A DNA stretch of 60,257 nt from Myxococcaceae bacterium (GTDB taxonomy: Bacteria > Myxococcota > Myxococcia > Myxococcales > Myxococcaceae): assembly GCA_016926755.1 (NCBI GenBank), contig JAFGNZ010000079.1, forward strand, positions 1 to 60,257, in the 5' to 3' direction. This document shows positions 9,763 to 18,231 of this stretch, in pieces. The first letter of the stretch is position 1, and each line of letters begins with the position of its first letter. Below the pieces are notes generated by a model. That model had not been told where the DNA came from, did no database searches, and saw nothing but the letters and a program-made list of their open reading frames with translations. The position numbers were made by a program, and so were the translations under genes.

Positions 9763-10722
9763 TCAGGTCTCGCCTCGGGTGGCGGTGAGCAGCAGATCAT
9801 ACTTGCCCTGAAGGTAGGTGCGGAAGCCGTGCTGGTGCAGGTAGCGGCGGTAGAAGGACAGGTCCTTCACCAACAGGGAGAGGTCCGGCTCGCTCAGGTT
9901 GCGCACCCGGGCGCCATGGACGACCTCCCCATCGCGAAAGCGTGAGTTGGGGAAGCCGAGCACGAGCGACGCCCGCGGCTCCAGGTGCTCCTGCACGAGC
10001 CGGCGCAGGAGGGCGTGGTCGTCCACGCCGCGGCTCTGCAGCGTGCCCACCGAGAGGATGAGGCTGAAGCGTCCCAGCTCCGGCGGCAGGGCGTTGAGGT
10101 CCGCGGTCAGGAAGGTGTGGCGCGCATCGGGGAAGCGCGCGCGAGCCTCGGCCAGGGCGCTGGCGCTGTGGTCCACCCCGACGAAGGTGGCGTCCGGCGC
10201 CGTGTCGAGCCACGCGAAGGCGGCCAGCTCGTCGCCGCGGTTGACGCCCAGGTCGAGCACGCGCGCGCCCGGCGGCAGGCGCACCCGTCCGAGCGCCTCC
10301 AGCCACGGCAGGAGAAAGCCTGCATCCTCCAGCTTGTGCACGCGCGCGAACGCGGACTCCGTCCCATAGCGCTCCCGCGCGGGCGTGTCGGCTTCGTCTC
10401 CCCCCGCGTGCCAGGGGGCCTCGGGGCCGAGTCGCTCGAAGGTGAGCGCCACGTGCGTGCCGTCCACCGCGCGCGGCGTCAGCAGGCGGCAGGAGAGCCC
10501 CTCGGCCAGGTCGCACCAGCTCCGCAGCGGCCGGTGCACCAGGCGGCCTTCTGGTCCCACGCGCTCGCCCGGGTAGTGGCCCCGTCCGAGATCCGGGTCC
10601 GGAACCTCGATGGTGCACGCGGTGCCCACCTCGAGCGCCTCACGCAGGTGGCGGAGCACGGCGATCAGCGGCTCGCCGAGGAAGCGACGCGGGGAAGGCA
10701 GAGTGGCGGTGGGGCTCGGCAT
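9763..10722 (-). CDS. Class I SAM-dependent methyltransferase
   Basis: 319 residues. The C-terminal two thirds carry the Rossmann methyltransferase signature: motif I GARVLDLGVNRGDEL, motif II acidic end ATFVGVDHSASAL, then FLTADLNALP and LILSVGTLQ. The N-terminal 110 residues are an unassigned cap. No substrate can be inferred; the gene is not in an operon with a recognisable pathway. The start lacks a strong ribosome-binding site, so a slightly different start is possible. Confidence 0.8.
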   Translation of the reverse strand: MPSPTATLPSPRRFLGEPLIAVLRHLREALEVGTACTIEVPDPDLGRGHYPGERVGPEGRLVHRPLRSWCDLAEGLSCRLLTPRAVDGTHVALTFERLGPEAPWHAGGDEADTPARERYGTESAFARVHKLEDAGFLLPWLEALGRVRLPPGARVLDLGVNRGDELAAFAWLDTAPDATFVGVDHSASALAEARARFPDARHTFLTADLNALPPELGRFSLILSVGTLQSRGVDDHALLRRLVQEHLEPRASLVLGFPNSRFRDGEVVHGARVRNLSEPDLSLLVKDLSFYRRYLHQHGFRTYLQGKYDLLLTATRGET

Positions 10723-11042
10723 CGTCGGGGCAGCCTATCCTCGCCGCGGCGCGCTCCCCACACCGCGTCGAGCACGCGGAGGAAGAGAAAAGCCAGACCA
10801 TCCCCAGCACGATGGCCATGAGAATCCTGGCTGGAGACGGGCGCCGGACGGAAAGCGCTGGACTCCGCCCATCAATGCTCCTTCAGTCTGGCATTACCGA
10901 TTTATGTCAGACAGAGGCTTATACGGGTTCTCCATGATTTACACCTGCACTCTGTCAAGGTTTGCAGCAAACGGCCAGCCGCACAGCAATTGCGCTTGAG
11001 CAACCGCGGCGGCTGGCACCGCCTTGCAGGGGGATTCCCATA
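10723..11042. other. Divergent intergenic region, AT-richer, with a palindrome half-site
   Basis: 320 nt between the methyltransferase start and the FG-GAP lipoprotein start. The stretch 10885-10990 is noticeably AT-richer than its surroundings and is the likely promoter zone. ATGTCAGACAGAGG at 10904-10917 resembles half of the dispersed palindromes near 8110 and 29350. No gene is supported here. Confidence 0.45.
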
Positions 11043-13637
11043 ATGAAAAACAAACATGCACCCATCTTCAAAACAGGGCACCGGCTGAGGGCTCTCTCCC
11101 TCGTCGTGCTGGCGTCGTGCGGGACCGCGGTGGAGGACGCGGCACCGGCTCAGCGGCGCTCGGCCCTCGCGGCCTGTGAGGTGACGCCTCCCTTTACCCC
11201 CAACTTCGAGCCAGAGCTGCAGTGGCAGTGGACGGGCAGCCAGATCCTGACCAACCACAAGCAGGTGATGATGACGCCGGTCGTGGTGGAGCTGAACGGC
11301 GACGGCATCCCGGACGTGGTGTTCAACTCCTTCTCGGGCAACAACTACATCGATAATGGCGTGATGCGGGCCATCAGCGGCGACGATGGGCACGAGCTGT
11401 GGACGGTGACGAGCACGTCGTACGAGGTGCGTGGCGCCGCGAGCATCGCGGCCGGAGACATCGACGGAGACGGCGAGGTGGAGCTGTGCACCGTGCCTGA
11501 GACGGGCATCGGCGTCATCTGCTTCAACCACGATGGGAGTCTCAAGTTACGCTCGACGTCCTCCTCGGCCAGCAACTGGGGTGGCCCCTCGCTCGCGGAT
11601 CTGGACGGCGACGGCACGGTGGAGATCATCGACGGCAACACCGTCTACTCCAACATCGGCGAGCTGAAGTGGAGGGGAGAAGACGGGGCCGGCGGCCCCC
11701 AGGGGTCCGGTCCGCTCGCCTTCGCGGTGGACATCGATCAGGACTCGCAGAGCGTGCAGCTGGAGCTGGTCAACGATCGGGCGATCTACAAGGCCGACGG
11801 CACCCTCCTGTGTGTCAACACCACCATCGGCCATGGCCTGGCGGGCGTGGGGAACTTCGACGGCGACGCGAGAGGCGAGGTCGTCGTGGTGTGGGCAGGA
11901 AATGTGACGCTGATGGACGACAACTGCCAGACCTTGTGGACGACGGCGCTCCCAGGGGGCGGGGATGGGGGGCCTCCCACCATCGCCGACTTCGACAACG
12001 ATGGGCAGCCCGAGATCGGCGTGGCGGGCTCCTCCGCGTACTCGGTGCTGGACACGAACGGCGCGGTGCTCTGGTCCAGCCCCACGCAGGATTCGTCCAG
12101 CCGCACCGGCTCCTCCACCTTCGACTTCGAGGGGGACGGCACCACCGAGGTGGCCTATGCCGACGAGACCCGGCTGCGCATCTATGCCGGGGCCAGCGGG
12201 CAGATCCGCTTCGAGGTGGCGCACAGCTCGGGCACCTCCTACGAGAACCCCGTCATCGCGGACGTGGACGGCGACAACAGCGCGGAGATCATCATCGCCT
12301 CCAACAACTTCGCCTTCCCGGGCGAGGCGGGCATCCGCGTCTTCCGGGACAAGATGGATGGCTGGGTGAACACCCGCCGGCTCTGGAACCAGCACGCGTA
12401 CTTCGTCACCCACGTGAACGATGACGGAACGATCCCGGCGCACCCGGCGACACACTGGCTGACGCCGGGCCTGAACTCCTTCCGCTCCAACAGCCAGGGC
12501 GGCAGCCCCACCACCCGGGCGGCAGCGGATCTGGTGGCCTCGAATGTAGGGGCCTGGTGCGACAGCGCTTCCTCGGACGCGTTCGTCTCGGCCCGGGTGG
12601 ACAACCTGGGCGACGTGGACGTCCCCGCGGGGCTGCCTGTCGCCTTCTATCTCGGCAACCCGGCCTCGGGCGGCTCGCTGCTGGGCGTCGCCTATGCGTA
12701 TGACGAGGTCCCCGCGCATTCCTTTACCTGGGTCACCTTGCAGCACGCCTCGGTTCCAGGCGCGCCGCACGAGGTGTGGGCCGTAGCGGATGACGACGGC
12801 ACCGGCCAGGGCCTCGAGCTGGAGTGCCTCGAGGACAACAACGGCTCCTCGGCCTCGGTGAGCCTGACATGCTCCAGCTGCATCGAGGTTCGCCTGAACG
12901 ACTACAACCTGTTCCTCCTCGAGAACTACAGCGGGGGCCGCAATGTGGCAGGCAAGGTGGCCGCGGGCGGCAACATCACCATGACCGACTTCTCGGTGGG
13001 CTCGGGGCTGCTGGAGACGGAGCTCTCCAATTCCCTGGTGGCTGGCGGCGCCCTGAGCCTCCTTCGCGGCGTCGTCGGGGGTGACGCCGTCTACGGAGGC
13101 AGCTACAGCGGCGACACGAGCGTGTCCTATCCCCGAGGCACCGTGACGCAGGGCACGCCGATCGGCTTCGCCAGCCGGTTCGAGGGGCTGCGCGACCTAT
13201 CCACCCAGCTGGACAACCTGCTGGTCAACGGCACCACCACCCGCGAGTCCTGGGGGGGTGTCATCCTGACCGGCACGAGTGCGACCGTGAACGTCTTCGA
13301 CATGGATTCCAGCATCTTCACGGGCGCCAACCTGCTGGTCGTCGAGGCGCCGGCCGGCTCCCTGGTGGTGGTCAACATCCATGGAACCTCGGCCTCGTTC
13401 AGCGCCTTCGGCCATCTCTTCTCCGGCGGCATCGACGAGCACGGCATCCTCTACAACTTCGTGGAGGCCACGAGCCTCCACGCCGAGGCCTACACCTTCT
13501 CGGGCACGGTGCTGGCCCCATACGCCGATGTCACCTTCTCCCAGGGAAGCTGGGATGGTGGCCTCTACGCGAAGTCGTTGACGGGCAATGCCGAGGGGTA
13601 CATCAAGCCGCTGAGCAACTACGACATCTGCCAGTAG
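11043..13637 (+). CDS. FG-GAP/VCBS-repeat lipoprotein with choice-of-anchor-A domain
   Basis: The ATG at 11043 is chosen because an AGGGGGA precedes it and the product then begins with a lipoprotein-like signal (MKNKHAPIFK...LVVLASCG); 864 residues. Residues of about 60-470 contain repeated calcium-loop FG-GAP/VCBS motifs (ELNGDGIPDVVF, DIDGDGEVELC, DLDGDGTVEIID, DVDGDNSAEIII), predicting a seven-bladed propeller. A CARDB-like segment follows. The last 250 residues read YNLFLLENYSGGRNVAGKVA then GGNITMTDFSVG, the signature of the choice-of-anchor-A family. Exported, probably outer-surface; binding partner unknown. Confidence 0.85.
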   Translation: MKNKHAPIFKTGHRLRALSLVVLASCGTAVEDAAPAQRRSALAACEVTPPFTPNFEPELQWQWTGSQILTNHKQVMMTPVVVELNGDGIPDVVFNSFSGNNYIDNGVMRAISGDDGHELWTVTSTSYEVRGAASIAAGDIDGDGEVELCTVPETGIGVICFNHDGSLKLRSTSSSASNWGGPSLADLDGDGTVEIIDGNTVYSNIGELKWRGEDGAGGPQGSGPLAFAVDIDQDSQSVQLELVNDRAIYKADGTLLCVNTTIGHGLAGVGNFDGDARGEVVVVWAGNVTLMDDNCQTLWTTALPGGGDGGPPTIADFDNDGQPEIGVAGSSAYSVLDTNGAVLWSSPTQDSSSRTGSSTFDFEGDGTTEVAYADETRLRIYAGASGQIRFEVAHSSGTSYENPVIADVDGDNSAEIIIASNNFAFPGEAGIRVFRDKMDGWVNTRRLWNQHAYFVTHVNDDGTIPAHPATHWLTPGLNSFRSNSQGGSPTTRAAADLVASNVGAWCDSASSDAFVSARVDNLGDVDVPAGLPVAFYLGNPASGGSLLGVAYAYDEVPAHSFTWVTLQHASVPGAPHEVWAVADDDGTGQGLELECLEDNNGSSASVSLTCSSCIEVRLNDYNLFLLENYSGGRNVAGKVAAGGNITMTDFSVGSGLLETELSNSLVAGGALSLLRGVVGGDAVYGGSYSGDTSVSYPRGTVTQGTPIGFASRFEGLRDLSTQLDNLLVNGTTTRESWGGVILTGTSATVNVFDMDSSIFTGANLLVVEAPAGSLVVVNIHGTSASFSAFGHLFSGGIDEHGILYNFVEATSLHAEAYTFSGTVLAPYADVTFSQGSWDGGLYAKSLTGNAEGYIKPLSNYDICQ

Positions 13638-13644
13638 CGGGAGC

Positions 13645-13676
13645 GCGGGAGGGGCTCGTCATCGGGCTCCTCCCGC
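13645..13676 (+). terminator. GC-rich hairpin after the FG-GAP gene
   Basis: GCGGGAGG and CCTCCCGC form a perfect 8-bp stem just after the stop codon. There is no T-tract, so it is either a weak or factor-assisted terminator, or an mRNA 3'-end stabiliser. Confidence 0.4.
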
Positions 13677-13771
13677 CTCGCTCAGCTTCACAGGTGCGGG
13701 GTTGCAGGGGCGTAGCCCAGGCGAGCGACCTGGGTAGCATATTCACCCACAAGACCAACCGACCAGGGATT

Positions 13772-13777
13772 TATAAT
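13772..13777 (+). promoter_or_regulatory. Possible -10 box upstream of glutamine synthetase
   Basis: TATAAT lies in an unusually AT-rich stretch (13750-13810) about 115 nt before the glnA start. No good TTGACA-like element lies 16-18 nt upstream, so the assignment is weak. No sigma-54 GG/GC element was found. Confidence 0.3.
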
Positions 13778-13891
13778 AACCTGACGGAAGTTTAGGCTTG
13801 ATTACCGGGATGGAAGTGCAAATACATGCGCCCGGAGATTTTCGCCCCCTCGACTGAAACCACAGCGGGGGGGTCGCCTGGAGGCACACAT

Positions 13892-15331
13892 ATGGAGACG
13901 AAGGGGCTCAGGGACTTCCTGGAGATTCCGTACGACGAGCTGGAGACGATGAACCTCCGCGTGAAGGAGCAGCGCCTGCGGCGGGAGTCTCCGGACAAGC
14001 TGCGCGAGGAGCGCATCAAGTACCTGACCGACGAGAAGCGCATCAAGGCGGTCACCGTGTGCTTCACCGATCTCGAGGGTCGGCTGCACATGCTGGACTA
14101 CGACAAGAAGTTCCTCCTCAAGAGCGCCGACAACCTCACCTTCGACGGCTCCTCCATCCGCGGCTTCTCCGCGCAGGCCGAGAGCGATCTGCGGCTGAAC
14201 ATCGACTGGAGCTCCTTCTACTGGCTGCCCTCCGACATCTTCGGCCCCGGCAAGGTGCTGGTGTTCAGCGAGGTGCTCGAGCGCGACGGCTCGCCGTACC
14301 ACTCGGACATGCGCGGCCTGCTCAAGCGCATCACCGATCAGCTGTACGCCAAGGACGGCACCGTGCTCCACGCCGCCCCGGAGATCGAGGGCTTCCTCTT
14401 CAAGGGCCGCGACGCCGAGCGCCACTACCACGACACGGGCAAGTTCGAGTTCATCTCCACCGGCGGCTACTACCACTCGCTGCCGGGCGATGCGCTGCGC
14501 AACTTCATCGACAAGGCCGCCGAGGCCCAGCGCGCCATGGGCTTCCAGAACGAGAAGGATCACCCGGAGGTGGCGCCCAGCCAGTTCGAGATGAACTTCT
14601 CGTACAGCGAGGCGCTCATCGCCGCCGACCAGATCCAGCTCTACAAGCTGTTGTGCCGCCAGGTGGCCGCGCAGCTGGACCTGACGGCCAGCTTCCTGCC
14701 CAAGCCCGTCGCCGGCGTGAACGGCAACGGCATGCACATGAACATGTCGCTGTCCAAGGGCGGCAAGAACCTGTTCCACGACAAGAACGGCCAGGACGGC
14801 CTCAGCCAGATGGGCTGGGACTTCATCGACCGCATCCTCAACAACGCCAACGACATCTGCCTGGTGCTCAACTCGAGCGTGAACTCGTACCGCCGGCTGG
14901 ATCCGCACTTCGAGGCGCCCAACCAGATCAAGGCCAGCCCCAACAACCGCGGGGCCATGGTGCGCATCCCCTTCGGCAACGAGCGCAGCGCCCGCATCGA
15001 GGTCCGCTCGGTGGCGCCGGACGCCAACCCGTACATGGTGCTCTACTCGCTGGTGCGCACCGGCCTGGAGGGCCCGCAGCCCCAGGAGGACGCGGAGACC
15101 AAGCGCAGCCGCACCCGCTTCCTGCCGGACAACATCTTCGACGCGGTGCGCCTCTTCAAGGGCAGCCAGTTCATCGCCCAGGCGCTGGGTGAGAACGTCC
15201 AGGGCAAGTACGCCGAGCTGAAGCTGGCCTCGGCCGAGCGCTGCCCCAAGCAGCTGGGCACCCGCGTGAAGTCCTCGGAGATCCAGTTCCACCATGAGGT
15301 CACCAACCAGTACCTCTGGAGCCTCTTCTAG
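13892..15331 (+). CDS. glnA: Glutamine synthetase (class I type)
   Basis: Catalyses glutamate + NH3 + ATP to glutamine in the cytoplasm. The ATG at 13892 has GGAGG 7 nt upstream; 479 residues, close to the family's usual size. Visible signatures: the beta-grasp segment LTFDGSSIRGF, the metal-binding APEIEGFLF, the ATP/metal motif GNGMHMNMSLSKGG, the substrate loop SPNNRGAMVRIPFGNERSAR, and EVRSVAPDANPYMVLY. The C-terminus lacks an obvious NLYxLPP adenylylation site, so control by GlnE-type modification looks unlikely. Monocistronic: a possible -10 box upstream and a strong intrinsic terminator at 15380-15424. Confidence 0.95.
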   Translation: METKGLRDFLEIPYDELETMNLRVKEQRLRRESPDKLREERIKYLTDEKRIKAVTVCFTDLEGRLHMLDYDKKFLLKSADNLTFDGSSIRGFSAQAESDLRLNIDWSSFYWLPSDIFGPGKVLVFSEVLERDGSPYHSDMRGLLKRITDQLYAKDGTVLHAAPEIEGFLFKGRDAERHYHDTGKFEFISTGGYYHSLPGDALRNFIDKAAEAQRAMGFQNEKDHPEVAPSQFEMNFSYSEALIAADQIQLYKLLCRQVAAQLDLTASFLPKPVAGVNGNGMHMNMSLSKGGKNLFHDKNGQDGLSQMGWDFIDRILNNANDICLVLNSSVNSYRRLDPHFEAPNQIKASPNNRGAMVRIPFGNERSARIEVRSVAPDANPYMVLYSLVRTGLEGPQPQEDAETKRSRTRFLPDNIFDAVRLFKGSQFIAQALGENVQGKYAELKLASAERCPKQLGTRVKSSEIQFHHEVTNQYLWSLF

Positions 15332-15379
15332 GCCGCTCGCCGCACCCCGCAAAAGCGTGGTGCGGAGGTGAGGTGATGA

Positions 15380-15424
15380 GGGCCGCTGCTCTCCCAGCTC
15401 ATGGGGAGGGGGCGGCCCTTTTTC
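15380..15424 (+). terminator. Rho-independent terminator of glnA
   Basis: The stem GGGCCGC/GCGGCCC, extended by CTCCC/GGGAG, is followed directly by TTTTTC. It lies 48 nt after the glnA stop. Confidence 0.85.
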
Positions 15425-15645
15425 TTGTTGGACCAGGGAGGGGACCGGACGAGGCGAGCGCCGTGATGAACAGGACACATCTTGAGGAGGGAGCCTGGAC
15501 ACGAACTCCCAGCCCGGCTAACGCACCCTGAGTTCAGATGAAACCAAGCTACAGAGTCCCAAAGCCCCCCTCCCGTCCGTCCGGAACCGCGAGGGTCCAG
15601 CGCGACTCCCCGGCAGGGCGCGTGAAAGCGCCGGGGAGATCGGCT

Positions 15646-16107
15646 ATGCGAGCGGCCATGGGCGCAAAGAAGAGCTCCTCCCAGCCGAAGCTCTCCGACT
15701 TCCAGGACAGGATCCGCGCAGCGGGCCTGCGCAGCACCGCGCCTCGGGTGGCCGTGCTGCGAGCGCTGGAGTCAGCCACCGCGCCCCTGAGCCACGCGGA
15801 CCTGGTGGATGCGCTGGGCGACGAAGGGTACGACCGCGTCACCATCTACCGGAACCTCACGGACCTGACGGAGGCCGGGCTGGTGATGCGCGCGGATCTC
15901 GGAGATCACGTGTGGCGCTTCGAGCTGAGGCGCGCGGGCCGGGAGCACCCGGGCAGCCACCCCCACTTCACCTGCACGGACTGCGGGACGGTCTCCTGCC
16001 TCCCCCAGGAGTCCGTCCGCATCACCTCCGCCAAGGGTGCGCCCAGGGCGATCGCCGCCCGCGAGGTGGAGGTACACCTGCGCGGCCTCTGTGATCGCTG
16101 CGCCTGA
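15646..16107 (+). CDS. Fur-family metal-responsive repressor
   Basis: The ATG at 15646 follows GGGGAG by 7 nt; earlier in-frame ATGs lack a site and would add an atypical Pro/Ser tail. 153 residues. The winged helix reads RIRAAGLRSTAPRVAVLRAL then SHADLVDAL and YDRVTIYRNLTDLTEAGLV. The dimerisation half carries HFTCTDCGTVSC and LCDRCA, the paired Cys4 structural zinc site. The regulatory His site is only partly readable, so iron, zinc and peroxide (Fur, Zur, PerR) are all possible. The next gene, 87 nt downstream, is TonB-like, consistent with metal-uptake control. Confidence 0.88.
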   Translation: MRAAMGAKKSSSQPKLSDFQDRIRAAGLRSTAPRVAVLRALESATAPLSHADLVDALGDEGYDRVTIYRNLTDLTEAGLVMRADLGDHVWRFELRRAGREHPGSHPHFTCTDCGTVSCLPQESVRITSAKGAPRAIAAREVEVHLRGLCDRCA

Positions 16108-16194
16108 GTCTCCCGGCTGACGGCGCGGGCGCGGGTGTCCACCCGGTGACGGGGTGGAGTTGAGCAAAGGCCCCCTTTCTGGGAGCGTTCAGCC

Positions 16195-17424
16195 ATGCGG
16201 CGCTCACGCCTCGGATGGGCCGGGCTCGTCTCGGTCCTCCTCCATGCGGCGCTCCTGGCCCTCCTCTGGGAGCAGGAGCCCGTGCGCCCTGTGAGCGTGC
16301 CGCCGCCGGAGCCTCCACCCCTCATGGTGGAGATCCTCCCCTCGCCTCCCGAGCCCCCCGCGCCTCCGACGCCCGCGCCGCCCCCTCCCCCGCGCCCACG
16401 GGCCCGGCCCGCGCCGCCCCCGCCCTCGCGCCTCCCTGCCCCGCCTCCTCCGCCCTCCACCCCAGAGGGCAGCGAGACACCCTCCGCCGAGCCGCCCGCC
16501 GGGCCCGCGGAGCCCGCGGACGCGCCGCTCGCGGCGGAGCCACCGAAGGCGCCCTCGCTCCTGCCCCCTACTCCCTCGGAGGGCTGGAGCGTGCCGGACA
16601 CCGCGGGGGCGCCTCGAGGCCGCACTCTCCGCCCGGGAGATCCCAGCCTCTCGCCCGAGGTGCTCCGCGCCGAGGAGCAGGCCCGCGTGACGGCCCGGGT
16701 GCAGAGCTTCGCCGAGGACCAGCTCGCGAGGTTGCGCGTCGAGAACGGCCTGGTGCACCCGTACTTCAGCGAGGTGCGCGCCTCGCTGGAGGAGCAGCTG
16801 GAGAACGCCCCGCTCTTCGACGTGAAGGGCAACGGCAAGCGGCTCGCCCAGGCCTGGCTGGAGCGCGCCGAGCGCTATGGCGCCACGGGCACCTTCGAGG
16901 CGAAGCGCCGCGGAGATCGCTCGCCGCCCACGGCCTCCGAGAGGCTCGAATCCCTCCCCAAGGGCAACCCGACCCACGACAGGATGCGGGCCTTCCTCCA
17001 GGCAGGCGAGGCCATGCAGCAGCTGGCCGAGCCCGCGCCGGAGCTCCTCATCGTCCTGGAGCTGCAGCAGGCCCCGGACGGCCAGCTCCAGTCGGTGAAG
17101 GTGGTGGAGCCCAGCGGCAACAAGGCCTTCGACACGTACGTGCTTGAGGCGGTGCCTCCCGCGCTGGCCCGGCTCACGCCTCCCCCGGACAAGGCCCTGG
17201 GCGTGCGCCCCGAGGGCATCCGCACCCTGTGGGCCGTGGAGGGCCGCGTCGTCTATCTCCGGAAGCTCTCGGAGCTGGAGGGCCAGGACGCCTGGTACGT
17301 CGCGAGCGCGCTCGGCCTGGGCGTGCTCTCCGGCCGCTTCGAGGAGACGACCGGCGAGGTGTACGTGATTGATCTGCGCAACCCGAAGTTCGTCTGCCGT
17401 CCCCGCCTGCTGCGCGTCTGGTGA
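16195..17424 (+). CDS. TonB-family energy-transducer-like protein
   Basis: 409 residues. A single N-terminal membrane anchor (SVLLHAALLALLW) is followed by about 90 residues rich in Pro (PPPEPPPLMVEILPSPPEPP), the periplasm-spanning rod of TonB proteins. The C-terminal domain reads LIVLELQQAPDGQLQSVKVV then EPSGNKAFDTYVLEAV, the TonB C-terminal fold. The region between (residues 150-270) is helical and unassigned, making it longer than classical TonB. No exbB/exbD neighbours. It could energise the TonB-dependent receptor at 22.2-25.1 kb, but that is inference. Confidence 0.82.
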   Translation: MRRSRLGWAGLVSVLLHAALLALLWEQEPVRPVSVPPPEPPPLMVEILPSPPEPPAPPTPAPPPPPRPRARPAPPPPSRLPAPPPPPSTPEGSETPSAEPPAGPAEPADAPLAAEPPKAPSLLPPTPSEGWSVPDTAGAPRGRTLRPGDPSLSPEVLRAEEQARVTARVQSFAEDQLARLRVENGLVHPYFSEVRASLEEQLENAPLFDVKGNGKRLAQAWLERAERYGATGTFEAKRRGDRSPPTASERLESLPKGNPTHDRMRAFLQAGEAMQQLAEPAPELLIVLELQQAPDGQLQSVKVVEPSGNKAFDTYVLEAVPPALARLTPPPDKALGVRPEGIRTLWAVEGRVVYLRKLSELEGQDAWYVASALGLGVLSGRFEETTGEVYVIDLRNPKFVCRPRLLRVW

Positions 17425-17573
17425 GCCAGGCAGCGCCTGACTGGCCGCCTGCGCCGCCTGGCTGCTCTCCGGACAAGGGTTGGCGGGTGAGTGGAGCCTT
17501 GGTTGGCGCGGGGAGTCACGCTGCCCAACCTTCCTGCCGAAGCTCAATTCATCCAGTTCAAGGGGATTTCGGA

Positions 17574-18056
17574 ATGAAGAAGCTGATTGCGGCGCTGGCC
17601 ATCTGCCTGGGGACCGCGGCTCTCGCGCAGGAGGCGCCCCAGGAGGAGCAGGACGCCAGCAAGAGGTTCACGCAGCAGCCCGGCGACTCCATCAAGGAGT
17701 CCCAGCGTGAAGCGGAGGAGGGCATCGACGCCACCGAGGTGGGCCCGAAGCTCGGCAAGGCGGCCAGGGACGTCACCGGCGCCCAGGCCGAGAGCGAGGG
17801 CACCTTCAAGACCGCCCAGGCCTTCTCCCTGAGGGGCACGCTCAAGGACAAGAGCGGCGAGGGTGTGACGCTGGAGCGCCGGGGCCTGCCGGCCGCGGAG
17901 CTCGACGTGCGCGACAAGACGGCGGTGTGGCTGGACGGGAGGAAGGTGAAGGTGGACGCCCTGCCCGAGGGGGCCCAGGTGCGCGCGAAGTTCCAGCTCG
18001 AGGGCGATGACATCGTCGCGGTGGAGCTGCGCGCGACGAGCCCCAAGAGCAAGTAG
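17574..18056 (+). CDS. Secreted protein of unknown function
   Basis: The ATG at 17574 has AAGGGGA upstream. It encodes 160 residues beginning with a clear signal peptide (MKKLIAALAICLGTAALAQ). The mature N-terminal half is acidic and Glu/Gln/Lys-rich (predicted helical or disordered). The C-terminal 75 residues form a small beta-rich module (SLRGTLKDKSGEGVTL, AVWLDGRKVKVDALPEGAQV), reminiscent of DUF5666-like OB folds. Periplasmic or secreted. A hairpin follows at 18075-18117. Confidence 0.8.
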   Translation: MKKLIAALAICLGTAALAQEAPQEEQDASKRFTQQPGDSIKESQREAEEGIDATEVGPKLGKAARDVTGAQAESEGTFKTAQAFSLRGTLKDKSGEGVTLERRGLPAAELDVRDKTAVWLDGRKVKVDALPEGAQVRAKFQLEGDDIVAVELRATSPKSK

Positions 18057-18074
18057 GGGCGCCTCTCGCCACGC

Positions 18075-18117
18075 AGCCGGGCCTGCTTCCCTCCCGGGGA
18101 GCGGGCCCGGCTGTTTC
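18075..18117 (+). terminator. Probable terminator after the 17.6-kb gene
   Basis: AGCCGGGCC and GGCCCGGCT form a perfect 9-bp stem 18 nt after the stop, followed by GTTTC. The T-tract is short, so efficiency is uncertain. Confidence 0.55.
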
Positions 18118-18231
18118 TGGGAAAAGCCCTTCCCTCCCTGGCGCCGCGAGCACCCCTCCAGGGCCAGCGCCCCAGCCCCCAGTCCGGTACGCCGTTTGCT
18201 GTGGATCCACCGGTCGAGGAGGCAACACACG

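Noticed and set aside
13638-13891. Sigma-54 promoter for glutamine synthetase
   Set aside because: No GG-N10-GC element of acceptable quality was found; TGGAAGTGCAAATA is too far from the consensus.
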